Positions 18,401 through 26,870 of a DNA stretch of 64,000 nucleotides are shown piece by piece. How positions within the stretch are numbered: the first letter of the stretch is position 1; every line of letters begins with the position of its first letter. The position numbers and the translations under genes were made by a program. The DNA comes from Alphaproteobacteria bacterium. GTDB lineage: Bacteria > Myxococcota_A > UBA796 > GCA-2862545. The notes under the pieces are model-generated. The model was not told the origin of the DNA, made no database searches, and saw nothing but the letters and a program-made list of their open reading frames with translations. The stretch spans positions 124,001 to 188,000 of the forward strand of contig JACKEP010000005.1 in assembly GCA_020632915.1 (NCBI GenBank), read 5' to 3'.

Positions 18401-20029
18401 TCACTCCTGGGCCTCGGTCACGAGGGTGGTGATGTGGTCGTAGGCGGCGAGTGTGAGGAAGCTCGGGCACTCGGCCGCCGTGATGAGCTGGTCGAACAGG
18501 TCGATGGCCAGGGCGAAGCGGCCGCCGTCGAAGCGGTCGTCGCCGAGCTGGGCGCGCAGGGCGGTCATCTCGTCGTCGACGAGCTCGCGGTACAGGTCGA
18601 CGGTGGCCGTGCGGCCGTCGGCCAGCGTGGCGCCGTGGTGGATCCACTGCCAGAGCTGGGTGCGGCTGATCTCGGCCGTCGCGGCGTCCTCCATCAGCCA
18701 GTACAGCGGCACGCAGCCGTTGCCGCCGAGCCAGGCCTCCAGGTACTGCACGCCGACGCGGATGTTGATGCGCATGCCCTCGACGGTGATGGCGCCGTCG
18801 GGCGTGGCCACGAGCTCGGCCTCGGTGACGACGTCGTCGCGCTGCCGGTCGATCTGGTTGGGGCCGGTCATCACGGCGTCGAAGGCGTCCATGGCCAGCG
18901 GGACGAGGTCGGGGTGGGCGACCCAGGTGCCGTCGTGGCCGTCGGTGACCTCGCGCTCCTTGTCGCGGCGGACCTTGGCGAGCGCGGCCTCGTTGGCCTC
19001 CGGATCGCCCTTGATCGGGATCTGGGCCGCCATGCCGCCCATCGCGTGGATGCCGCGGCGGTGGCAGACCTTGATCACCCGGTGGGTGTAGGCCGCCATC
19101 ATCGGCTGGGTCATGCCCACCTGGGCGCGGTCGGGCACGAGGTGGTCGGGCCAGGCGCGCAGCGTCTTGATGTAGCTGAAGATGTAGTCCCAACGCCCGC
19201 AGTTCAGGCCGGCGGAGTGGTCCTTGAGCTCCCACAGGATCTCGTCGAGCTGGAAGCTGGCGGGCAGCGTCTCGATGAGCACCGTGGCCTTGATCGTGCC
19301 CTTGTCGACGCCGAGCGCCTCCTGGGCGGCCACGAACACGTCGTTCCACCAGCGCGCCTCGAGGTAGTGCTCGAGCTTGGGCAGGTAGAAGTAGGGGCCG
19401 GTGCCCATCTGCAGCGCCTTGCGGGCGTTGTGGAAGAAGTACAGGCCGAAGTCGACGAGGCTGCCCGAGGCGACCTCGCCGTCGATCTCGATGTGCTTCT
19501 CGGGCAGGTGCAGGCCGCGGGGGCGGACGAAGAGCACCGCGGTGCGGTCGGCCAGCCGGTAGGTGCCCTTGGTGGGGTGCTCGAAGGTGATCGTGCGGGC
19601 GACGGCGTCGCGCAGGTTGATCTGCCCGTCGATCATGTTGTCCCAGGTGGGCGCCGACGAGTCCTCGAAGTCGGCCATGAACACCTTCGCGCCCGAGTTC
19701 AGCGCGTTGATGATCATCTTGCGGTCGACGGGGCCGGTGATCTCGACGCGGCGGTCGGCGATGTCGGCCGGGATCGGGGCGACGGTCCAGTCGGACTCGC
19801 GCACGTCGGCGGTGTTGCGCGGGAACTGGGGCAGCGTGCCGGCGTCGAACGTGGCCTGGCTGTCGATGCGCATGCGCAGCAGGGTGCGCCGGCGGCCGTC
19901 GAAGCTGCGGTGCAGATCGGCGAGGAACCGCAGCGCGTCGTGGGTGAGGATCTCCTCGAACCCGGGACGCAGCGGGCCGAGGATGCGGACGCCGTGCGGC
20001 GTGTCGAGGGTGGACGTTCCCTGGGTCAT
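18401..20029 (-). CDS. aceB: Malate synthase A
   Basis: The protein has 542 residues, the length of malate synthase A (about 530-550). Visible family features are VMxDFEDS-type VFMADFEDSSAP, RPRGLHLPEKH (active-site Arg), FYLPKLEHYLEARWW, VLIETLPA, NCGRWDYIFS and the C-terminal MEDAATAEISR. It condenses glyoxylate with acetyl-CoA to malate. ATG 20029 has GGAG 6 nt upstream. It is the first gene of aceBA; the start faces the divergent regulator across a 136-nt gap that holds repeated TGTAAAC elements. Confidence 0.97.
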   Translation of the reverse strand: MTQGTSTLDTPHGVRILGPLRPGFEEILTHDALRFLADLHRSFDGRRRTLLRMRIDSQATFDAGTLPQFPRNTADVRESDWTVAPIPADIADRRVEITGPVDRKMIINALNSGAKVFMADFEDSSAPTWDNMIDGQINLRDAVARTITFEHPTKGTYRLADRTAVLFVRPRGLHLPEKHIEIDGEVASGSLVDFGLYFFHNARKALQMGTGPYFYLPKLEHYLEARWWNDVFVAAQEALGVDKGTIKATVLIETLPASFQLDEILWELKDHSAGLNCGRWDYIFSYIKTLRAWPDHLVPDRAQVGMTQPMMAAYTHRVIKVCHRRGIHAMGGMAAQIPIKGDPEANEAALAKVRRDKEREVTDGHDGTWVAHPDLVPLAMDAFDAVMTGPNQIDRQRDDVVTEAELVATPDGAITVEGMRINIRVGVQYLEAWLGGNGCVPLYWLMEDAATAEISRTQLWQWIHHGATLADGRTATVDLYRELVDDEMTALRAQLGDDRFDGGRFALAIDLFDQLITAAECPSFLTLAAYDHITTLVTEAQE

Positions 20030-20095
20030 CGCGTGCTCCGTGCTGCAACGGGTCCCAAGGTAGCGCCGACCGTCCGTCACCGCGCCGACACCGCG

Positions 20096-20142
20096 TGAAC
20101 GGTTGTGAAGGTACGGGCGTGACACCTGTAAACGGTGTAAAC
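20096..20142. promoter_or_regulatory. Repeated elements in the aceB / regulator divergent region, probable operator
   Basis: Two exact TGTAAAC heptamers (20127-20133 and 20136-20142) are spaced 9 bp start to start. A degenerate copy of the whole unit lies about 30 bp upstream (TGAACGGTTGTGAAG, 20096-20110). The region is A+T-rich for this genome and lies between two divergent starts. It is a good candidate for binding by the regulator encoded at 20166. It does not match the corynebacterial RamB consensus as I remember it, so any shared mechanism is inferred only. Confidence 0.5.
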
Positions 20143-20165
20143 TCCCCGCGACCACGGAGGTCTCG

Positions 20166-21602
20166 ATGGCCGTCGAGGGAACGCTGGGCACGCGGCTGCG
20201 CAGCCTGCGGCGCCGCGCGGGGATGTCGCAGGTCAAGCTCGCCGAGGTGCTCGGGATCAGCCCCAGCTACCTCAACCTGATCGAGCACAACAAGCGGCGC
20301 TTCCCTGCGGAGCTCGTGTTCGTCGCAGCGGACGCGCTGTCGGTCGACGTGCGGGAGTTCGCCACGGAGGGGGCCTCGGCCCTGCTCGCCGAGCTGATGG
20401 AGGTGCTCGCCGACCCCGACCTCGAGGACCACGACGTGAAGTCGTCCGACGTGCGGGAGCTCGCGCGCGCCCAGCCCGGCGTGGCCCGGGTGCTGGTCGA
20501 CGTCTACCGCAAGTACAAGGCGGTCCAGGACGACGTGCGCCAGCTCGGCGCGATGGCCGACGAGCGGGGGCCGATGCTCGGGGTCGACTCGGTGCGCCTG
20601 CCGTCCGAGGAGGTCAACGACCTGATCGCGCGACGGCTCAACCACTTCGAGGACATCGAGACGGTGGCCGAGCTGCTGTGGCGTCGCGCCGACCTGTCGC
20701 CGAGCCGGATGTACGAGGGCCTCGAGTCGCTGCTGCGCACCCAGTTCAAGGTCGACGTCCGGGTGGCCACCTCGCGCACGGCCCGCGGCGTCATCCGGCA
20801 CTTCGACGCCGAGCACCGGCTGCTCACGATCTCCGAGACGCTGCCGCCGCGGTCCCGCCACTTCCACATGGCCTACCAGCTCGGCCAGATGGCGGTCGGG
20901 CACGTGTTCGACAAGGTCGCGGCCGACCCGGGGCTCACCACCGACGAGTCCCGGCGGCTCTGCCGCATGGTGCTCGCCAGCTACTTCGCCGGCGCCATGC
21001 TCATGCCCTACGAGCGCTTCTGGGAGGCGGCGGAGTCGGAGCGGTACGACGTCGAGCTGCTCGGCCACCGCTTCCGCACCAGCTTCGAGCAGGTCTGCCA
21101 CCGCCTGACCACGCTGCGTCGCAAGGGCATGGAGGGCGTGCCGTTCCACCTCGTCAAGGCCGACACAGCCGGCAACATCATGAAGCGCTTCAACGGCTCG
21201 GGCGTGAGCTTCGCGCGGTTCAGCGGCGGGTGCCCGCGGTGGGCGGTCCACGGGGCGTTCCTGCAGCCCGGCCGGTTCCGGGTGCAGGTCAGCGAGATGC
21301 CCGACGGCACCCGGTACTTCTGCGTCGCGCGCACCGTGGTGCGCCGGCACGGCGGCTACAACGAGCCCGAGACCGTCCACGCCATCGAGCTCGGCTGCCG
21401 CGTGGAGCACGCGCACCGCCTCGTGTACGCCGACGGCATCGACCTGGCGTCCGCGGAGGTGGTGCCCGCGGGCGTGGCCTGCCGCGTCTGCGAACGCACC
21501 GAATGCCCCCAGCGGGCGTTTCCGAGTGTCCGGTACCCGCTGGCGCTCGACGAGAACCAGCGCAGGCTGGCCTTCTACGCGACGACCGACGAGGACCACT
21601 GA
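20166..21602 (+). CDS. XRE-type regulator with ImmA/IrrE-like domain (RamB/ScfR family)
   Basis: The protein has 478 residues. An N-terminal helix-turn-helix (about 8-60: MSQVKLAEVLGISPSYLNLIEHNKRR) is followed by an ImmA/IrrE-like domain (about 200-290). That domain lacks the HExxH zinc motif (the site reads FHMAYQLGQM), so it is not a protease. A C-terminal DUF2083-type region holds paired Cys (GVACRVCERTECPQRAF). This architecture is that of short-chain-acyl-CoA/acetate regulators such as RamB of Corynebacterium and ScfR, which control the glyoxylate shunt. Being divergent from aceBA strengthens that role. ATG 20166 has GGAGG 5 nt upstream. Confidence 0.88.
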   Translation: MAVEGTLGTRLRSLRRRAGMSQVKLAEVLGISPSYLNLIEHNKRRFPAELVFVAADALSVDVREFATEGASALLAELMEVLADPDLEDHDVKSSDVRELARAQPGVARVLVDVYRKYKAVQDDVRQLGAMADERGPMLGVDSVRLPSEEVNDLIARRLNHFEDIETVAELLWRRADLSPSRMYEGLESLLRTQFKVDVRVATSRTARGVIRHFDAEHRLLTISETLPPRSRHFHMAYQLGQMAVGHVFDKVAADPGLTTDESRRLCRMVLASYFAGAMLMPYERFWEAAESERYDVELLGHRFRTSFEQVCHRLTTLRRKGMEGVPFHLVKADTAGNIMKRFNGSGVSFARFSGGCPRWAVHGAFLQPGRFRVQVSEMPDGTRYFCVARTVVRRHGGYNEPETVHAIELGCRVEHAHRLVYADGIDLASAEVVPAGVACRVCERTECPQRAFPSVRYPLALDENQRRLAFYATTDEDH

Positions 21603-21844
21603 CCGTCGCGGAGGGTGTTCGGTACCGCGAGTGCGCCGCACCCCCTCGATCGTCGCGTTGAAACGCCGAGGGAGGTCCGGTCCGCCGCCACGATCTGTTG
21701 CGGGGTGTAGATGACCCGGGAGAAGGTTCATCCCTTCGGTGGAAACAGGTGTTTCGCGTCTTCGCATGCGTGGACGCTGCGATCGGCACCACCGCCCGTG
21801 CGCGGAAGCCTGCAAACGCCCTGGCGAGTCGCGCGCTGCGGCGC

Positions 21845-21850
21845 TAATGT
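21845..21850 (+). promoter_or_regulatory. Possible -10 element of the small lipoprotein gene
   Basis: TAATGT stands alone as a TATAAT-like hexamer (4 of 6) 39 nt before the start at 21890. No good -35 partner is seen at 16-18 bp. The gap 21603-21889 otherwise shows no gene, tRNA or clear terminator. Confidence 0.25.
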
Positions 21851-21889
21851 CGCGCCGTCGCCAAGGGCGATCCCTAGGAGGAGAAGACC

Positions 21890-22054
21890 ATGAGCAACTA
21901 CCGCAACCTCGCCGCCGTGGGCCTGGCCATCGTCCTGTCGAGCTTCGCCGTCGCCTGCGACGGTGGCTCCACCACCGACAAGGACGACACCGACACCGAC
22001 ACCATGGACTCGGACACCGACACCATGGACTCGGACACCGACACCGACATGTGA
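21890..22054 (+). CDS. 54-residue lipoprotein with DTDTMDS repeats
   Basis: The strong site AGGAGGAGAAGACC precedes ATG 21890. The product has an ordinary lipoprotein signal with lipobox AVAC (Cys23), and its mature part is only 32 residues: DGGSTTDKDD followed by Asp/Thr/Ser/Met repeats. The DNA holds two exact 21-bp copies (21992-22012 and 22013-22033). Asp follows the lipid Cys, which in E. coli would retain the protein in the inner membrane, unlike the other lipoproteins here; Myxococcota may follow a different rule. A 9-bp hairpin follows. The tail is the bare version of the linker found in larger lipoproteins of this window. Function unknown. Confidence 0.7.
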   Translation: MSNYRNLAAVGLAIVLSSFAVACDGGSTTDKDDTDTDTMDSDTDTMDSDTDTDM

Positions 22055-22116
22055 TCGGTCTCGGTCGGTGGGTCGCGGCGGGCGTCTGCCCGTCGCCGAT
22101 CGACCGTCCACGTCGC

Positions 22117-22140
22117 CCGCGCTGCCCACGAGCAGCGCGG
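22117..22140 (+). terminator. Hairpin terminator after the small lipoprotein gene
   Basis: CCGCGCTGC (22117-22125) pairs perfectly with 22132-22140 around a 6-nt loop. A short CGTCTTC follows. It lies between convergent genes and could serve both strands. Confidence 0.55.
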
Positions 22141-22190
22141 CGTCTTCGCCCCGGCTTCCGACACCCGTCGGTCGACCGGGGCGACGTCGT

Positions 22191-22751
22191 TCAGGGGGCG
22201 GCTGCGTCCGGAGGAGCCCTGCGCCACCCCGTGGCCTGCTCGGGGTGTCCGTTGGGCGTGAGCGTGACGTGGTCGGCGTCGTGCCAGGTGACCACCGCGC
22301 TCAGCTGCATCGCCTCGTTGGACACCTCGATCTGCGCGCTGCCGTCGTCGCCCGTGCGCACCAGGCGCCAGTCGCTCTGCCAGGACTGGGCGCCCCGGGA
22401 GACGGTGAGCGTGCCGGCACGCACCGTCATCGTCGTGGCGGCGGCGGCGTCGAGCGCCCGCCGCACCTCTTGGGTGACCGGGTCGTCGGGGTGGGCGGCG
22501 AGCCACTGCGCGGCGAGATCGGCGTCGGCGTCACCCGCGTCGACGGGCGCCCCGTCGAGGCCGTGGCGCAGCGTGGCTGCGGGCGGGCGCTCCACGTCGT
22601 CGAGCGTCCACGTGCCCACGAGCTGGGCCTCGGGCGACGCTGGCGGGCGGGCCTCCCCGGTGTACCGCGGGGTCTTGTCGACCACCGGGCGCACGAACGT
22701 CTCCTGCCAGCCGCAACCGGCGAGCCAGAGCCACGCGGTCAGGACGAGCAC
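22191..22751 (-). CDS. Small lipoprotein, unknown function
   Basis: About 186 residues. A hydrophobic stretch ends in LAGC, a lipobox, only 13 residues after the GTG at 22751. No positive residues precede it from that start, so the true start may lie further upstream, at a non-ATG codon inside ttcA (the frame there supplies Arg/His residues). The mature part begins GWQETFVRP and later carries a segment LVGTWTLDD with predicted beta strands and VTLTPNGHPEQ near the end, reminiscent of a lipocalin-like fold, but I do not recognise a family. It overlaps the end of ttcA by 13 nt and is probably cotranscribed. Confidence 0.6.
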   Translation of the reverse strand: MLVLTAWLWLAGCGWQETFVRPVVDKTPRYTGEARPPASPEAQLVGTWTLDDVERPPAATLRHGLDGAPVDAGDADADLAAQWLAAHPDDPVTQEVRRALDAAAATTMTVRAGTLTVSRGAQSWQSDWRLVRTGDDGSAQIEVSNEAMQLSAVVTWHDADHVTLTPNGHPEQATGWRRAPPDAAAP

Positions 22752-23551
22752 GACGCCCCCAGGGCCGCGGCCGTGTCGTCGTCGGCACGGACGGCGTCGA
22801 GGTCGAGCGCCTCGCGCAGGGACGTGTCGAACAGGTGGGTGGCGCGCACGTTGCCGAGGGCGGCGAACAGGCTGGACCGCACGTGCGGGATCTCGTCGCC
22901 GAGGGCGTCGATCAGCGCCTTGACCCGAGCGCGCTTCAGGTCGGGCTGCTGGCTGCACACCGTGCACGGCTGGGTGGGGAACGCCAGGTGGGTGGCCAGT
23001 GCCGCGATGTCGGCCTCGGCGCAGTAGGCGAGGGGACGGATCACCACGTTGCGGCCGTCGTCGCTGCGCAGGCGCGGCGGCATGGCCTTGAGCTGGCCGG
23101 CATAGAGCTGGTTGAGCAGCAGCGTCTCGATCGCGTCGTCGCGGTGGTGGCCCAGGGCGATCTTGGTGCACCCGAGCTCGAGGGCGGCGCTGTAGAGGAT
23201 ACCGCGGCGCAGGCGCGAGCACATGCTGCAGGCGGGCTTGCCCGGCGGGGTGTGGGCGGCGACGATGCTGTAGGTGTCGACCGACAGGATGCGGTGCGCG
23301 ACGCCCTCGGCCTCGAACCACCGCGCCAGGACGCCGCTGTCGAAGCCGGGCTGGTGCTGGTCGAGGTGGACCGGGAGCAGCTCGAACGGAAACGGGGTCC
23401 GCCGCTGCAGGGCGCGCAGCAGGTGGAACATCACGAAGGAGTCCTTGCCACCCGACATGGCGACGAGGACGCGGTCGCCCGCCTCGAGCATCGCCCAGTC
23501 CTGGCTCGCCCGAGCGACCTTCGTCAGCAGGCGGCGTTCCAGCAGCTCCAT
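22739..23551 (-). CDS. ttcA: tRNA 2-thiocytidine(32) synthetase
   Basis: The protein has 270 residues. The PP-loop is SGGKDS (33-38). The first Cys pair is C108-X2-C111 in ACSMCSRLRRG and a second pair is C196-X2-C199 in PCTVCS. These bind the [4Fe-4S] cluster that activates sulfur in TtcA. The sequence LGHHRDDAIETLLLN is the typical TtcA/TilS-family loop. It thiolates C32 of certain tRNAs. ATG 23551 has GGAGG 4 nt upstream. The C-terminus (about 30 residues after LREALDLD) is acidic and poorly conserved. Confidence 0.9.
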   Translation of the reverse strand: MELLERRLLTKVARASQDWAMLEAGDRVLVAMSGGKDSFVMFHLLRALQRRTPFPFELLPVHLDQHQPGFDSGVLARWFEAEGVAHRILSVDTYSIVAAHTPPGKPACSMCSRLRRGILYSAALELGCTKIALGHHRDDAIETLLLNQLYAGQLKAMPPRLRSDDGRNVVIRPLAYCAEADIAALATHLAFPTQPCTVCSQQPDLKRARVKALIDALGDEIPHVRSSLFAALGNVRATHLFDTSLREALDLDAVRADDDTAAALGASCSS

Positions 23552-23633
23552 CGGGCCTCCGCGCGGCGTCCGTAACACCGGCCGCCGCCAGACGTCCGGG
23601 CGGCGCGCTAGGCTGACGCACCGGAGGCGGGCG

Positions 23634-26258
23634 ATGGCGTGGCTGGTCGGGTTCGCAGGCGCCTTCGTCCTGCTCGTGGGCATCGTCATGGTGCTCGGGG
23701 TGGCGGGCGACGTGCGTCGCCTCAGCCGACGCGTGCGTGAGCTGGAGGACCAGGTCGACAGGCTCCAGCGTGCGGCGCGCACGTCAACGGCCCGGCCGTC
23801 CCCGGTGGCCGAGCGATCCGCGCCAGCGGACCCGCCCGTGCGCACGCCGGCACCCGAGGCACGCCCCGCGCCGGCGGTGCCTTCCGAACCGCTGGCGCCC
23901 GCTCCGACCCCGACGGCAGCTGCGACAGCGTCCCCGACGTCGCCGGACGCAGCGCCGGCGTCGGTCTCCGCGCCGCGCCCCGCTCCCACGTTCCTGCCTT
24001 CGGCGTCCACGGCTGCGCCCCCGCGCCTGGACGCCGAGCGCCTGGCCGTGTGGCTCGGGGCCGCGGTGGGCGGGCTCGCCGTGGTGGTCGGCCTGCTGCT
24101 GGCGCTCGCGGTCGCCATCGAGCACGGCCTCGTGCCGCCCGTGGTGCGGGTGCTCGGGTCGCTCGTGGGTGGCGTGGCGGTGTGGCGCGGCGGGGCGCGG
24201 CTGCGCCAGTGGTCCCCCGTGGCCGGAGCCTCCCTCGTGGGCGTGGGCGTCGCCATGCTCTACGGTGGGGTGTACGCCGCGAGTGAGCTGTACGCGCTGT
24301 GGCCGCAGGCGCTCACGCTGCTGGGCGTCGCGATCGTCTCCGCAGCGGCGCTGCGGTTCGGGCTGAGGCACGACGCGCGGCTCGCCGCTGCGCTGGGCGT
24401 GGTGGGCGGCGTCGGCGCGCCGCTGCTGTTGTCCCATGGCGCCGATCACGTGGCGCTCGACCTGCTGTGGCTGCTCGTCCTGCAGGCGGCGAGCGGCGAG
24501 GTCGCGGCCCGCAAGCGGTGGGCCGAGGGGATCGCGATCCCCGCCCTGGCCGTGGCCCTGACGGCGACGATCTGGCTGCTCGACACCGGGTCGTGGGTGG
24601 TGCCGTGGGTCGACGCCCTGGTGCTCGGCGCCGCGGGCGTCGCCGGTGTCCTCGGGCTGCGGGTGCACGCCGACGACCCGGCCGGACGGGCCGCGGTGGC
24701 GGTCGTCGCGCTGGCGCTGCCCGTTTGGGTCGGTCCCGGGTGGCTCATCGTGGACGAGGCCGGCGTGGGCGACGTCGCCGTCCTGGTCGCCGCGCTGGCG
24801 TGGGCCTGGTCCGTCACCGCGTGGCGGGACGAGGCGGTCGTGCGCGTCGGGGTGCTGCCGGTCCAGCTCCTCCTCGGGATGGCGGCGGTGGCCTCGCCGG
24901 CGGCCGACACGGCGCCGCTGCTCGCCGAGGCGACGGTCGGCGTGCTCGTGCTGGCCACGGTGCTCGCGCGTCGCGCGCCGGACCTGACCCTGCTCGTCGA
25001 CGGTCAGGTGGTGCTCACGGCGGGCGGGCTGTTCGTCCTGTCTGTCGGCGACCACCCGGTCGGTCACGTGGTCGTCGCCACGGTCGCCACGTTGGCGGTC
25101 GCCGTGGCGCCCCACGATCGCGGCCGCGGGATGCGCGTGGCGCTGGCGGCGGCGACGCTGCCGTGGGTGCTGCTGCCGATCGCCACGGCACACGCCGTCG
25201 CCACGCTGGGGGTCGGGGGCGCGCTGGTGATGGGGGCGACCTGGGCGGCCGTGGGCCTGCGTCCCCTGCAGGGGCAGGACACGTGGGCCACTGCGCGCTG
25301 GGCGGTGGTGCTCGCGCCGGTCGCGTTCGGGATGCCGGCGTGGGAGGCATGGCTGGCGTGGCGCGGAGGGGCCGTCGACGGCGGCGTGATGGACGCCACG
25401 GTGCCGACCCTGCTCGGGATGCACACCCTCGCCGCCGTGGCCGTGCTGCTGCGTCGTGGGGACGAACCCGACGACGGGGCGCGCATCGGGGGGATGCTGC
25501 TGACCGGGCTGGCCTTCGTCACCCTGGGGTTGGTGGTCGGGCTGGACGACCTGACGCTGTACGTGGCCCTGGCGATCGAGGCCGCCGTCGTCGCCGCCCT
25601 CGCGCGGGTCGTGGCGTCGACCGTGGTGCCGTTCGCCGCGCTCGGCCTGGGCCTGCTCGCCACAGCGCTGCTCTGCAAGCCCTCGACGTTCGAGCTCGGC
25701 GACACGTCCGGCCTGATCCTGGTCAACTGGACGCTGCTCGGGTGGGGCCTCCCGGCTGCGAGCCTGCTCGGCGCGGCCTGGGCGGTGGCCGGAGGGCGCG
25801 TGGGTGGCGACGTGCGACGCGTCGCCGTGACCGGCCTCGGGGGGCTCGGGGTCCTCCTCGGGTTCGTGCTCGTCAACGTCGAGGTGAGCCAGGCGTTCGG
25901 TGACGGGGGGCCGATCCGGTGGTTCGACGACAGCCTGCTGGCGGGGATGACGCGCTCGGTGGCGTGGGGTGTCTACGGCTCCGCGTGGCTGGTCGCCGGC
26001 ATGGCCAGCGACCGCAGCAGCCTGCGGTTCACGGGCTTCGGGCTGCTGCTGCTCGGCACGCTCAAGGTGTTCGCGGTCGACCTGTTCAGCCTGTCGGGCA
26101 TCGCGCGCGTCGGATCGCTGCTCGGCGTGGGGGTCTGCCTCGTGGGGGCGGCGTGGCTGTTCGAGAAGGTGGTGCGGCGCCCTGCACGTTCGACAGGAGC
26201 CAGCGAGGTCACCGACGACGGTGATAGGCTGCCGACGGGTGGGGGAGGTTCGACATGA
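23634..26258 (+). CDS. DUF2339 polytopic membrane protein
   Basis: The protein has 874 residues. An N-terminal membrane segment (1-23) is followed by a short coiled coil (RRLSRRVRELEDQVDRLQRA), a Pro/Ala-rich linker (about 47-125), then more than 20 hydrophobic segments to the C-terminus. The conserved start of the membrane part (RLAVWLGAAVGGLAVVVGLLLAL) and repeated GG-containing helices are typical of DUF2339, a family of unknown function in envelopes of Gram-negatives. ATG 23634 has GGAGGCGG upstream. Its stop overlaps the start of the next lipoprotein (ATGA at 26255-26258). Confidence 0.8.
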   Translation: MAWLVGFAGAFVLLVGIVMVLGVAGDVRRLSRRVRELEDQVDRLQRAARTSTARPSPVAERSAPADPPVRTPAPEARPAPAVPSEPLAPAPTPTAAATASPTSPDAAPASVSAPRPAPTFLPSASTAAPPRLDAERLAVWLGAAVGGLAVVVGLLLALAVAIEHGLVPPVVRVLGSLVGGVAVWRGGARLRQWSPVAGASLVGVGVAMLYGGVYAASELYALWPQALTLLGVAIVSAAALRFGLRHDARLAAALGVVGGVGAPLLLSHGADHVALDLLWLLVLQAASGEVAARKRWAEGIAIPALAVALTATIWLLDTGSWVVPWVDALVLGAAGVAGVLGLRVHADDPAGRAAVAVVALALPVWVGPGWLIVDEAGVGDVAVLVAALAWAWSVTAWRDEAVVRVGVLPVQLLLGMAAVASPAADTAPLLAEATVGVLVLATVLARRAPDLTLLVDGQVVLTAGGLFVLSVGDHPVGHVVVATVATLAVAVAPHDRGRGMRVALAAATLPWVLLPIATAHAVATLGVGGALVMGATWAAVGLRPLQGQDTWATARWAVVLAPVAFGMPAWEAWLAWRGGAVDGGVMDATVPTLLGMHTLAAVAVLLRRGDEPDDGARIGGMLLTGLAFVTLGLVVGLDDLTLYVALAIEAAVVAALARVVASTVVPFAALGLGLLATALLCKPSTFELGDTSGLILVNWTLLGWGLPAASLLGAAWAVAGGRVGGDVRRVAVTGLGGLGVLLGFVLVNVEVSQAFGDGGPIRWFDDSLLAGMTRSVAWGVYGSAWLVAGMASDRSSLRFTGFGLLLLGTLKVFAVDLFSLSGIARVGSLLGVGVCLVGAAWLFEKVVRRPARSTGASEVTDDGDRLPTGGGGST

Positions 26259-26836
26259 CCCACGTGTTCGCGCGCCGCCGACGTCCGTCCGGCGCTCTCG
26301 GGATCACCCTGCTCCTGCCCGCGCTGATGACCGCCTGCGGCGTCGAGTCCGACGCCGACGACGCCCGGTTCGTCGCCGCCGACCTGGAGGCGAGCCTCCT
26401 GGTCGCCCCCGGCTACGGCGGGTGCGGCGACGTCGACCTGTACGCCCACGACGCCACCGACACGCACGCCCTGTTCATCCGGGCCAACGGCTTCGCCACC
26501 GACGCCTGGAACGCTGGCGCGACGGTCACGCAGCGCATCACGCTGCCGTCCCCCGACGTCAGCGTGGTGGCCCAGTCCGGCGTACGCCTGACGTCCGCCA
26601 CGTGCTCCGGCGCCTTCCCGATGCCGGGCCCGCGGGTGCGTCACAGCTGGGTGGCCGTGTCCGGCGTCCTGTTCACCGAGGTCACGCCCGACCCTGCCGG
26701 CACGCCCTTCCTGCCGCTCGCCACCGCGCGGGCGCGGCTGCGCAACGCCGTCCTGGTCGACCCCACCACCGGCACGCAGATCCGCGTCGCCGATCTCGAG
26801 ATCCCCGCCACGTCGGTGGGCCTGTACCCTCCATGA
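26255..26836 (+). CDS. Lipoprotein, unknown function
   Basis: The protein has 193 residues. A Lys/Arg-rich n-region (FARRRRPSG) and a hydrophobic stretch end in LMTAC (Cys28). The mature part has Asp-rich VESDADDAR and two Cys (GCGDVDL and TCSGAF), then beta-rich sequence. No family is recognised. The start overlaps the DUF2339 stop (ATGA), so the two are likely coupled; the lipoprotein may work with that membrane protein. The GTG of the LamG lipoprotein follows after 34 nt. Confidence 0.6.
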   Translation: MTHVFARRRRPSGALGITLLLPALMTACGVESDADDARFVAADLEASLLVAPGYGGCGDVDLYAHDATDTHALFIRANGFATDAWNAGATVTQRITLPSPDVSVVAQSGVRLTSATCSGAFPMPGPRVRHSWVAVSGVLFTEVTPDPAGTPFLPLATARARLRNAVLVDPTTGTQIRVADLEIPATSVGLYPP

Positions 26837-26870
26837 CCGCCAGGATCTGCATGAGGGGCGAGGGAACGGC

